The translations under genes and the position numbers were made by a program. From assembly GCA_030631085.1 (NCBI GenBank), contig DAOVLV010000081.1, forward strand, positions 1 through 7,455: a stretch of DNA of 7,455 nt. Reading direction: 5' to 3'. The notes below the pieces were generated by a model. The model did not search any database. It was not told the DNA's origin and was given only the letters and a program-made list of their open reading frames with translations. This DNA is from Planctomycetales bacterium. GTDB lineage: Bacteria; Planctomycetota; Phycisphaerae; SM23-33. Below are positions 1 through 6,139 of the stretch, piece by piece; the first letter of the stretch is position 1, and each line of letters begins with the position of its first letter.

Positions 1-966
1 AAGGCGCTTACTGCCCGTGCAATGCTCCATGCCGGGACGGGCAGGATAGATGCCGCCCGAGCGGACCTGCTGGCTGTGCATCGACTGGCCCGCCTGATCG
101 CGCAGGGGCCGACGCTCATTGATCGGTTGAGCGCAGTCGGGATTGAGGCGTTTGCCTGCTATGCCGACACCAAGTTGGCCACCAGCGGCAAACTCACTGC
201 CGCACAGGCCAAGGCCCATCTTGCCGACCTTCGGTTCCTGCCGCCTCTTCCGGGTGTCGCCGAGGTGATAGACAAAGCAGAGCGGTTTTGGATGCTAGAC
301 ACCATCATGATCCTTTCACGACAAGGCCTGAAAGCCTTCGTTGGCATAAAGGGACACGAGGCCCAAAATGGGCCGGAGCCGCCTCTCGATTATGACGTGC
401 TGCTGCGTATCGCCAACACATGGTACGCGCATTATGTGGCCACGTTTCGGAAACCTACATTTGCCGAGAGAAAAACAGCCATGGCCGCTTTTCAACAGGA
501 CCTCGCCAAATTGAAAAAGCAGATGTCAAAGAAGTATCCACCGGCCAGTGGCGATGAGTTTGACTTTGGAGCGGTAATGAAGAGGTTGGCGACCGCTAAT
601 AACATGTCGCGCGAGGAAATCAGTCGGGACGTCGCCAACGTGCTCGTTGCCGAATTGATGCCGAATTTGGGTCGCGTCTCGGAACAGTACGACCGGGCTA
701 TTATGGAGCGGCGGATGGCCCAGGTCGCTCTGGCGTTGGCGGCGTGTAAGGCTGAGAAAGGCCGGTATCCGGTAATACTGGCGGTTTTGAAGCCGCATTA
801 TCTCAAAAAAATCCCCAACGACCTGTTCATCGAAAAGCCGCTGCACTACAAGCGTACGGACGAAGGGTATCTGCTTTACAGCGTCGGGCCTGATATGAAG
901 GACGACGGCGGAAAGAAAAAGGGCGACGGCAAAGACTGCGATGACATCGTTGTCAAAACAAAGTAG
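1..966 (+). CDS. Helical protein with pseudopilin-like C-terminal segment (5' partial)
   Basis: The reading frame is open from the first base (KALTARA before the first Met at 22), so the true start lies left of the window and 321 residues are visible. The N-terminal part is helical and alanine/leucine-rich (LTARAMLHAGTGRIDAAR, then LLAVHRLARLIAQGPTLID); I recall this pattern from uncharacterised planctomycete proteins. The last 80 or so residues read like the C-terminal part of a type II secretion major pseudopilin: CKAEKGRYP, then Y-LKKIPND-F--KPL-Y, GYLLYSVGPDMKDDGG and a DDIVVK ending. No catalytic motif is recognisable. The tail resembles GspG-like proteins, but the N-terminal methylated helix of a pilin is not in the visible part, so I do not call it a pilin. 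A membrane protein gene follows after 29 bases on the same strand, probably in one transcript. Coding status is confident; function is unknown. Confidence 0.8.
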   Translation, partial: KALTARAMLHAGTGRIDAARADLLAVHRLARLIAQGPTLIDRLSAVGIEAFACYADTKLATSGKLTAAQAKAHLADLRFLPPLPGVAEVIDKAERFWMLDTIMILSRQGLKAFVGIKGHEAQNGPEPPLDYDVLLRIANTWYAHYVATFRKPTFAERKTAMAAFQQDLAKLKKQMSKKYPPASGDEFDFGAVMKRLATANNMSREEISRDVANVLVAELMPNLGRVSEQYDRAIMERRMAQVALALAACKAEKGRYPVILAVLKPHYLKKIPNDLFIEKPLHYKRTDEGYLLYSVGPDMKDDGGKKKGDGKDCDDIVVKTK

Positions 967-995
967 GCTGTGGCGAAGTTTTTCCGAGAAACGAT

Positions 996-1523
996 ATGAA
1001 CACTGAAAACTCCAACCCCCGACGCGAATCCACGCTCGCCGGCAAACTCTTTCGCAATCTGCCGTATAAAATTGTGATCTTATTGGGGGCGGGGATCTTC
1101 CTGGCCGGGCTGGGCGCGTCGATGTGGGGGTTCATCGCGGCGGGGCTTTACATCCTCTACGGCCTCATCGGGTCGCTGTGGATTATCCTGTTTCTGTGCC
1201 CTTATTGCCGTCGTTACGGCTTGCAATCATGTCCCTCCGGCTACGGGTTGATTTCTGCCAGGCTGCGAAAGCGCCAGGACTTTGGCCGCTTCGCCGAGAA
1301 ATTCAAGAAGCACATCCCCGTAATCGTGCCGTTATGGTTCATTCCGCCGATAGCCGGAATTATCATCGAAATCACCCGCTTCGACTGGCTGCTGCTTGCG
1401 CTGCTGGTGGTCTTTGCGATTGACGCGTTCGTTGTCCTGCCGATGTCGTCAAAAAAGCACGGCTGCGGAACCTGCCCCCAACGAAAAGACTGCCCGTGGA
1501 TGAAAGGGAAAGACAAACCGTAG
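996..1523 (+). CDS. Four-helix membrane protein with two cysteine clusters
   Basis: This 175-residue protein is of a family I cannot name. Hydrophobic stretches at about residues 24-41, 45-67, 108-126 and 129-149 predict four membrane helices. Cysteines sit directly after helix 2 (Cys68, Cys71, Cys79 in CPYCRRYGLQSCP) and directly after helix 4 (Cys157, Cys160, Cys166 in CGTCPQRKDCPW). Because both clusters follow an even-numbered helix, they lie on the same membrane face. The charged loops (KLFRN, RKRQ, EKFKK) make that face cytoplasmic by the positive-inside rule. Six cysteines on one face could bind a metal or Fe-S cofactor, or form disulfides; this is inference. The ATG at 996 has no strong Shine-Dalgarno match. 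It follows the upstream gene by 29 bases and ends six bases from the stop of the convergent methyltransferase, with no obvious terminator between them. Confidence 0.8.
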   Translation: MNTENSNPRRESTLAGKLFRNLPYKIVILLGAGIFLAGLGASMWGFIAAGLYILYGLIGSLWIILFLCPYCRRYGLQSCPSGYGLISARLRKRQDFGRFAEKFKKHIPVIVPLWFIPPIAGIIIEITRFDWLLLALLVVFAIDAFVVLPMSSKKHGCGTCPQRKDCPWMKGKDKP

Positions 1524-1529
1524 GGCGGG

Positions 1530-2339
1530 TCAGTCAGACGCAGGCTTTTTCCCTCGGAAGATCAGGAAATACGGGGCGATGCGGGTGTCGGCAACGGCGG
1601 GGCACTTTTTGGCGGCCTCTTCGCTGGCGTAGGGTTCGCACAACCGCTCAATGACGAATCCCGCCTCGGCGAGCGTGTTGAAATATTCGCCGAGCGTCCG
1701 ATAGAAGCGCGGCACGCGGAACGGCCGGGCAGCGGCCTTGACCTCCGGCGGAGCGGAACTGAAGAACCATTCCTCAATTTCCTGCTCCGGCAGCGTCGGT
1801 TGGAGGCCGAAGTAGTTGCTCACCGCGATCGCCGTTATCCGGCCCTGCTTGTCGCGAAGGAGTCGCCGCACAGGCGTAGTTGTGCATGGATGGAGGATGG
1901 AGAACTGAAAGAACCCGCCGCCCTTGAGCACACGGATGATTTCCCGCACGCAGCCGGCGTAGTCGGCCATGTCCATCATCGCCATCGCACTGATCGCCGC
2001 GTCGAAGGACTCATCGGCGAACATGCTCATATCGTTGCCGCTGACGGTGTGGTACTCAATGCTGCGGGGTCGGTCGCGCTCGTGTCGCCTGGCTGCCTCA
2101 ATCATCTCCTTGCTGATGTCAATGCCGACAACCGTGGCGCCGAGGTCGGCGGCCCGACGGGTGCTCTGGCCCTCTCCGCAGCCGACGTCCAGGACGCGCA
2201 GGCCGGCTATGTCCGGCAGCATCCCGAAGAAGGCGGGATTGTTGACGTAATCGCGGTAAACGTCGTAACCGGCCTGCACCCCCTTGATCCAGTCCGGCGC
2301 GTTCTCATCCCAGTATTTCGCAACGTCCCGATCATCCAT
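1530..2339 (-). CDS. Class I SAM-dependent methyltransferase
   Basis: This 269-residue protein has a Rossmann-fold methyltransferase domain of the Methyltransf_11/25 type. Motif I is VLDVGCGEGQ at residues 49-58, and the acidic residue at the end of strand 2 is Asp74 in VVGIDIS, expected to hold the ribose of S-adenosylmethionine. The motif around SFDAAISAMAMMDM (111-124) and the post-motif helix REIIRVLKGGG (132-142) follow the family order. The C-terminal part (RFYRTLGEYFNTLAEAGF, 211-228) is the usual lid and last strand. The methyl acceptor cannot be read from the sequence; a small molecule is more likely than DNA because no DPPY-type motif is present. It starts at an ATG eight bases after the pyrE stop, with no Shine-Dalgarno match, so it is probably translated by coupling from a shared mRNA. 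A role tied to pyrimidine metabolism is not implied by the linkage alone. Confidence 0.92.
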   Translation of the reverse strand: MDDRDVAKYWDENAPDWIKGVQAGYDVYRDYVNNPAFFGMLPDIAGLRVLDVGCGEGQSTRRAADLGATVVGIDISKEMIEAARRHERDRPRSIEYHTVSGNDMSMFADESFDAAISAMAMMDMADYAGCVREIIRVLKGGGFFQFSILHPCTTTPVRRLLRDKQGRITAIAVSNYFGLQPTLPEQEIEEWFFSSAPPEVKAAARPFRVPRFYRTLGEYFNTLAEAGFVIERLCEPYASEEAAKKCPAVADTRIAPYFLIFRGKKPASD

Positions 2340-2347
2340 TGGTAAGA

Positions 2348-2872
2348 TTACTTAATTCCCAAATCTTCGGCTGTCAGTATGGCGTTGAATTCGTAGCCAG
2401 CGGCCTCTACGTTTTCGCGAGCGCCTTCCATTCGGTCGATTGCGAAGACCAGGCGCGTGATTTTCGCGCCGGCTGCGGTGAGGGTCTCGGCGGCTTCCAA
2501 GGCTGCGCCAGCCGTCGTTCCAATATCCTCAACCAACAGGACCTTTTTACCCTCGACCGGCGTGCCCTCGATGAGTTTTCCCGTGGCGTAATCTTTTTTC
2601 GCCTTTCGTACGATGGCGAATGGTTTTCCGGTAGCCATGCTTGCCGCTGCCGCCAGTGCGACTGCGCCGAGTTCCGGGCCGGTGATTACATCGGCATCGT
2701 CGGCGAATTCGCCCATCCGCCTGCCCATCTCCGCCAGGATGTCGGGGGCAGTCTCAAAAAGGTATTTGTCCAGGTAGAATTTGCTCCGCCTGCCGCTGCG
2801 GAGGAGGAAGTCGCCTTCGAGGTAAGCGGTTTCCTTTACCCGCGCCGCCAATTGCTCTGTCGTCATTGCCAT
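2348..2872 (-). CDS. pyrE: Orotate phosphoribosyltransferase
   Basis: The product converts orotate and PRPP to orotidine 5'-monophosphate, the fifth step of UMP synthesis, in the cytoplasm. Counting from the ATG at 2872 it has 174 residues, at the short end for PyrE. The recognisable elements are the N-terminal helix and GDFLLRSGRRSKFYLDKY block, the ITGPELGAV strand-loop, the mobile lysine loop VRKAKKDYATGKLIEG and the PRPP-binding motif VLLVEDIGTTAGAA. In that motif the usual TTGxS is TTAGA, a mild divergence. Other possible starts are GTG at 2890 (adding MIIPYP) and ATG at 2866 (MTTEQL). I prefer 2872 because the region 2883-2909 looks like a promoter, and its -10 box would lie inside the GTG-started gene. 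No Shine-Dalgarno match precedes any of the three. The methyltransferase gene follows eight bases downstream. Confidence 0.93.
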   Translation of the reverse strand: MAMTTEQLAARVKETAYLEGDFLLRSGRRSKFYLDKYLFETAPDILAEMGRRMGEFADDADVITGPELGAVALAAAASMATGKPFAIVRKAKKDYATGKLIEGTPVEGKKVLLVEDIGTTAGAALEAAETLTAAGAKITRLVFAIDRMEGARENVEAAGYEFNAILTAEDLGIK

Positions 2873-2882
2873 AGGGTATGGA

Positions 2883-2909
2883 ATTATCACACCGGCGTGC
2901 CCGCGTCAA
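2883..2909 (-). promoter_or_regulatory. Probable sigma-70-type promoter of pyrE
   Basis: Read on the minus strand, TTGACG (2909-2904) and GATAAT (2888-2883) are each one base from the -35 and -10 consensus, separated by 15 bases, which is slightly short. Transcription would begin around 2877-2872, at or just before the ATG at 2872, giving an mRNA with almost no leader. This fits the absence of a Shine-Dalgarno sequence. The prediction rests on motif matching only. Confidence 0.4.
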
Positions 2910-2920
2910 TATATTAGGAA

Positions 2921-3097
2921 GGGCATTGGGCATTCGGCATTGGGCATTGGTCGTAAGTGGGTCGTCGCACATCTCGTTTTTACAACTCAGGGATTTTATC
3001 AAATCGTAAAATTAAACAGCAAATATCCTTCGCAAACCCGATACCGCCAATGCCAAATGCCGAATGCCCAATGCCGAATGCCGAATGCCCAATGCCT
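2921..3097. repeat. Heptad-armed inverted-repeat element, copy A
   Basis: The left arm (2921-2950) is four tandem heptads of the form NGGCATT plus GG. The right arm (3047-3097) is CC plus seven tandem heptads of the form AATGCCN. The arms are reverse complements: the inner 29-30 bases of each can pair with one mismatch. Between the outermost paired heptads lies a 100-base core, AT-rich in its middle, with a small inner hairpin (ATTTTA at 2993-2998 with TAAAAT at 3007-3012). The core aligns with that of copy B at 4948-5045. No credible gene lies inside; the short frames present are low-complexity readings of the heptads. It fits a small non-autonomous mobile element or a dispersed structured repeat. 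The family is not identified. Confidence 0.85.
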
Positions 3098-3155
3098 TCA
3101 TCAACACTTTATTCTTTTCACGCATCCAATCTGACGATAAAGTATTGAACCTCGT

Positions 3156-3163
3156 AGAAGGTG
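3156..3163 (+). promoter_or_regulatory. Ribosome binding site of lepB
   Basis: AGAAGGTG contains GAAGG ending nine bases before the ATG at 3171. It is one of the clearer Shine-Dalgarno-like matches in the window and supports the chosen lepB start. Confidence 0.5.
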
Positions 3164-3170
3164 TAGATAC

Positions 3171-4844
3171 ATGGCCCGTAGCGACAATCAAAGCAGTGAG
3201 CAATCCGCATCAGTCCGCGAGACGGTCGAGAGCGTCTGGATCGCGGTGGTGCTGGCGTTTGTGCTGCGCGCGTTTGTGCTGGAGGCGTTTGTTATACCCA
3301 CCGGTTCGATGGCGCCGCGGCTGATGGGGCAGCACTGGCAGTTCGACTGCCCCGCCTGCAAATATCATTACGCTTTCGGTATCCCCCACGAGCCGGGTAC
3401 GCCTTCGCCCAACATCTCGCTCCCGTTACCTCCCAGCGGACGACGAGGCAAGGACGGAGGCGCTCCGGCAATCTGCCCCAATTGCGGACACCAGCACCGC
3501 TTCGGACCGGAATTCGCTTACGGCGGCGACCGCGTGCTGGTGCTGAAATATCTCTATCGCTTCAGCGAGCCGAGACCCTGGGACGTGGTGGTCTTCAAAA
3601 ACCCCCAGGACAACGAGCAAAATTACATCAAGCGACTAATCGGCCTGCCGGGACAGATGATCGAGATCGTCCACGGCGACGTGTTCGTCCGCGACGGGAA
3701 GGACTTCAATAACGACGGTATCATCGATAAAAAAGATTTCGCCGACCCGCGAGCCGAAAAAGAATGCCCCTGGCACATCCTGCGGAAAAAGTCGCCACGG
3801 ACCCAGCAGGTCATGTGGCAGGTGATTTTCGATAACGATTATCAACCTGATCAGGCCGTTTGGCAAAAAAGAACCGGGAAGGAATGGAAATCCCCCTGGC
3901 AGCCACATTCAGGTTCGGACATATGGGAAATGCGCCACGGCGGGCGGGTCTTCGCCTTCGACGGAGCCGAAGCGACATCGGAGTTGCAATTCGCCAACTC
4001 CTCCAGGGCTGACCGCGAACGGTTCTGCCCGGTATATGCCTACAACCAATCCCGCGAACACAGAGGGAAAGGTTACAATTCGAAAGTCGATGTCTGCTAC
4101 GACCTGAAACTATCGTTCATGTTCGCCCCCAAAGAAAACAGTAACGCTCGCGTGGGAATGCGAATAAGCAGTTTTTCGGACCACTTCCGCGCATGGGTGA
4201 GCATGGACGGAAGTTGCACGCTGGAGCACGGACTCGCCGACAAAGACGGTAACGTAGAGTGGGACAAGAAACCCTGGGATTCATGCCAACTGGACAGGCC
4301 CGCGACAGGACGGGCGTACGAACTGTCGCTTACGCACGTGGACAGGCAGGTAACGCTGTGGGTGGACGGCCGGGCGGTACTGTCCAGCACCGAGGACCAA
4401 TACTACGCCGGAAGGAAGCGGATCATCCGGGACACCGCCGCCGGAGCGCCGACGCCGACCGTCTCGATCCTGGCAAGTGGAGGACCAGCCGAACTGTGGC
4501 ACATAAGTCTCATGCGAGATGTATATTACACCTGCCTGCGCATTGCAGACGACAAACCCGGAAGAGCAACGACCGGAAACCCATTCGTCCTGCGCAAATT
4601 CAACAATAAACCGGATACGGACGAGTTCTTCGTGCTCGGCGACAACTCACCGGCCAGCCAGGATTCACGCCTCTGGGACCACCACGCTCCATCACTCAGG
4701 CCCGGATACCGAGACGGGACCGTTCCGCGATACAATATGATCGGAAGGGCGTTCTTCGTGTACTGGCCCGGAGGTTTCCGCCTCCCAATGCTCAAACGCT
4801 TGCCGATCGTACCCAACGTCGGTAGGATGAGATTGATACGATAG
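3171..4844 (+). CDS. lepB: Signal peptidase I, enlarged form with zinc ribbon and beta-sandwich insert
   Basis: This membrane-anchored serine protease removes signal peptides from exported proteins on the outer face of the inner membrane. A single N-terminal membrane helix spans about residues 22-42. The catalytic serine is Ser46 in PTGSMAP, the general-base lysine is Lys154 in NYIKRLIGLPG, and the last conserved box is GDNSPASQDSR at 490-500. At 557 residues it is far longer than typical bacterial forms of 200-350. Three extras explain this: a four-cysteine ribbon (Cys60, Cys63, Cys102, Cys105) between the serine and lysine boxes, a DFNNDGIIDKKDF calcium-loop-like motif at 178-190, and a region at about 255-455 with alternating strand patterns like a concanavalin A/LamG-type sandwich (YDLKLSFMF, ELSLTHVDRQVTLWVDG). 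Large inserts before the last box are, as I recall, typical of planctomycete LepB. All catalytic residues are present, so it should be active. Repeat elements flank the gene on both sides. Confidence 0.93.
   Translation: MARSDNQSSEQSASVRETVESVWIAVVLAFVLRAFVLEAFVIPTGSMAPRLMGQHWQFDCPACKYHYAFGIPHEPGTPSPNISLPLPPSGRRGKDGGAPAICPNCGHQHRFGPEFAYGGDRVLVLKYLYRFSEPRPWDVVVFKNPQDNEQNYIKRLIGLPGQMIEIVHGDVFVRDGKDFNNDGIIDKKDFADPRAEKECPWHILRKKSPRTQQVMWQVIFDNDYQPDQAVWQKRTGKEWKSPWQPHSGSDIWEMRHGGRVFAFDGAEATSELQFANSSRADRERFCPVYAYNQSREHRGKGYNSKVDVCYDLKLSFMFAPKENSNARVGMRISSFSDHFRAWVSMDGSCTLEHGLADKDGNVEWDKKPWDSCQLDRPATGRAYELSLTHVDRQVTLWVDGRAVLSSTEDQYYAGRKRIIRDTAAGAPTPTVSILASGGPAELWHISLMRDVYYTCLRIADDKPGRATTGNPFVLRKFNNKPDTDEFFVLGDNSPASQDSRLWDHHAPSLRPGYRDGTVPRYNMIGRAFFVYWPGGFRLPMLKRLPIVPNVGRMRLIR
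3702..3740 (+). other. Dockerin/EF-hand-like calcium-loop motif within LepB
   Basis: Residues 178-190 read DFNNDGIIDKKDF, matching the D-x-N-x-D-G-x-I-D-x-x-D pattern of dockerin-type and EF-hand-like calcium loops at every conserved position. Only one loop is present, whereas dockerins have two, so this is not a dockerin domain. It sits at the entry to the long insert, on the extracytoplasmic side, where calcium binding could stabilise the fold. Binding is inferred. Confidence 0.5.
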
Positions 4845-4905
4845 GTAAAATACAGGAGTTCAGCCCATATGCTTCAGGAAAAGACCAGGTTACGCCGGAA
4901 GCATC

Positions 4906-5073
4906 GGGCAGTAGGCGTTCGGCAGTAGGCATTCGGCATTTGGCATTAGTGGTCGAGGGTTGTTGTGTGTTTTGTCTTTATAATTCTGCTATTTTATTGA
5001 ATGGTGGAATAAAACAGGAAAAACCTTCACAAACCCAACGCCACCAATGCCAAATGCCCAATGCCAGATGCCT
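4906..5073. repeat. Heptad-armed inverted-repeat element, copy B
   Basis: The left arm (4906-4947) has six tandem heptads, the outer ones degraded (GGGCAGT, AGGCGTT, CGGCAGT) and the inner ones intact (AGGCATT, CGGCATT, TGGCATT). The right arm (5046-5073) has AATGCCA, AATGCCC, AATGCCA and GATGCCT. Between the innermost heptads lie 98 bases that align with the 100-base core of copy A at roughly two-thirds identity by hand count. The core has a 7-bp hairpin (TTTTATT at 4992-4998 with AATAAAA at 5008-5014). Its orientation is the same as copy A. The weaker arms suggest an older or decaying copy. A degenerate seventh heptad may begin at 4899. The element fills most of the gap between lepB and the DNA methyltransferase gene. 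Confidence 0.78.
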
Positions 5074-5126
5074 GACTTGCTCTTTTCATTTTCGGTCATT
5101 GCGGACAGGCGAACAGGCACGAGAAA

Positions 5127-5984
5127 ATGAATAGAATCTACTTCGGCGACAATCTTCCGATCCTGCGGGAATTACCCACTGGTAGCGTCCAACTGGTCTA
5201 TACCGATCCGCCTTTCAATACCGGAAAGGCCCAAAAGCGCACGCCCCTGCAAACCGTCCGCGACGAAGCCGGCGACCGCACAGGCTTCGGGGGAAAGCGA
5301 TACCGCTCGATCCGTCTGGCTGGGAAGTATTTCGACGACTCGTTCGATGATTATCTTGGGTTCCTCGAACCGCGCCTGGTAGAACTGCACAGAATCCTCA
5401 CGCCCGACGGCTCGCTCTTTCTCCACCTGGATTACAGGGAGGCCCATTACGCAAAGGTTCTCCTGGACGGTATCTTCGGGCGGGAGTGCTTTATGAACGA
5501 AATTATCTGGGCATACGATTACGGTGCGCGGTCGAAGAAAAAGTGGTCGGCCAAGCATGACAACATCCTGTGGTATGTGAAGGACCCGAAAAACTACATA
5601 TTCAACTTCGACGAAATGGATCGGATTCCGTACATGGCCCCCGGTCTGGTGGGCAAGGAAAAGGCCTCTCGCGGAAAGACCCCGACGGATGTCTGGTGGC
5701 ATACGATCGTCGCGACCAACGGACGGGAAAAGACAGGCTACCCTACGCAGAAACCTTTGGGTATAATACGCCGGCTGATTCGTGTACACTCTCGTCCCGG
5801 CGACACGTTGCTGGACTGCTTCGCCGGAAGCGGGACGCTCGGCGCGTGTGCGGCTGAAGAAGGACGAAACTTTATACTGATAGACAGCAACCAGCAGGCG
5901 ATGGAAGTTATGGCCCGTCGATTGGACTTCGCCAAGCCGGAGTTTTCGGGGTTTGGTGCCTTGGGCGATGTAAGGGCAGGATAA
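5127..5984 (+). CDS. Solitary site-specific DNA methyltransferase, beta class (N6-adenine or N4-cytosine)
   Basis: The product transfers a methyl group from S-adenosylmethionine to an exocyclic amino group of a base in DNA. The catalytic motif IV TDPPFN is at residues 26-31, near the N-terminus, and the SAM-binding motif I LDCFAGSGTLG is at 229-239, near the C-terminus. This order defines the beta group. The YPTQKP motif at 205-210 and GDTLLDCF leading into motif I are standard for it. The middle (residues 60-190), which includes YDDY-like and AYDYGARSKKKW stretches, would hold the target-recognition part; the recognised site cannot be predicted. At 285 residues it is complete for a small enzyme of this class. 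No restriction endonuclease gene is adjacent on either side, so it may be an orphan with a regulatory or housekeeping role, though a distant partner cannot be excluded. Only a weak Shine-Dalgarno match precedes the ATG. Confidence 0.92.
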   Translation: MNRIYFGDNLPILRELPTGSVQLVYTDPPFNTGKAQKRTPLQTVRDEAGDRTGFGGKRYRSIRLAGKYFDDSFDDYLGFLEPRLVELHRILTPDGSLFLHLDYREAHYAKVLLDGIFGRECFMNEIIWAYDYGARSKKKWSAKHDNILWYVKDPKNYIFNFDEMDRIPYMAPGLVGKEKASRGKTPTDVWWHTIVATNGREKTGYPTQKPLGIIRRLIRVHSRPGDTLLDCFAGSGTLGACAAEEGRNFILIDSNQQAMEVMARRLDFAKPEFSGFGALGDVRAG

Positions 5985-6030
5985 CGGATGTCCCTGTAAC
6001 GACTTGTTTTACCGCAAAGTGCGCGAATAG

Positions 6031-6039
6031 TTATCAACA
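6031..6039 (+). promoter_or_regulatory. DnaA-box-like 9-mer
   Basis: TTATCAACA differs by one base from the strongest DnaA box TTATCCACA. It lies 47 bases after the DNA methyltransferase stop. Taken alone it would be weak evidence. Confidence 0.3.
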
Positions 6040-6098
6040 TTAGCGAAGAAGGGTCGGCAAGGGCCAATCAGTCCGATGCGTCGGCACAGACGGGTTAA

Positions 6099-6120
6099 AT
6101 CTTTAGTGAAACTTAAAGAT
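6099..6120. repeat. 22-bp perfect-armed dyad, possible operator
   Basis: ATCTTTA (6099-6105) and TAAAGAT (6114-6120) are perfect reverse complements separated by eight bases (GTGAAACT). The half-site spacing suits a dimeric repressor. The dyad lies about 20 bases upstream of the -35 box of the predicted lptB promoter. The word TAGTGAAA also occurs twice here, around 6104 and 6120. Confidence 0.4.
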
Positions 6121-6139
6121 AGTGAAAAGAATTTACTAA

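Noticed and set aside
1800..2345. Plus-strand open frame of 181 residues opposite the methyltransferase
   Set aside because: It is antisense to a gene with clear SAM-binding motifs, has a low-complexity Ala/Val/His-rich reading and shows no domain.
2339..2917. Plus-strand open frame of 192 residues opposite pyrE
   Set aside because: It is the antisense shadow of pyrE, with clustered cysteines and no recognisable fold.
2940..3203. Several short open frames across repeat copy A
   Set aside because: They read through the heptad arrays (MPNAECPMPNAE, IRHSALGIRH) and arise from the repeat, not from a gene.
3771..3785. Sigma-54-like TGGCAC word inside lepB
   Set aside because: The required GC element at the correct spacing is absent and the site is internal to a gene.
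3171..4844. lepB as cargo of a composite transposon bounded by the two repeat copies
   Set aside because: lepB is an essential housekeeping gene whose composition matches its neighbours, and no transposase or target-site duplication is visible; flanking by repeats alone does not show mobility.
5172..5789. Minus-strand open frame of 205 residues inside the DNA methyltransferase
   Set aside because: It is antisense to a strongly supported gene and has no domain.
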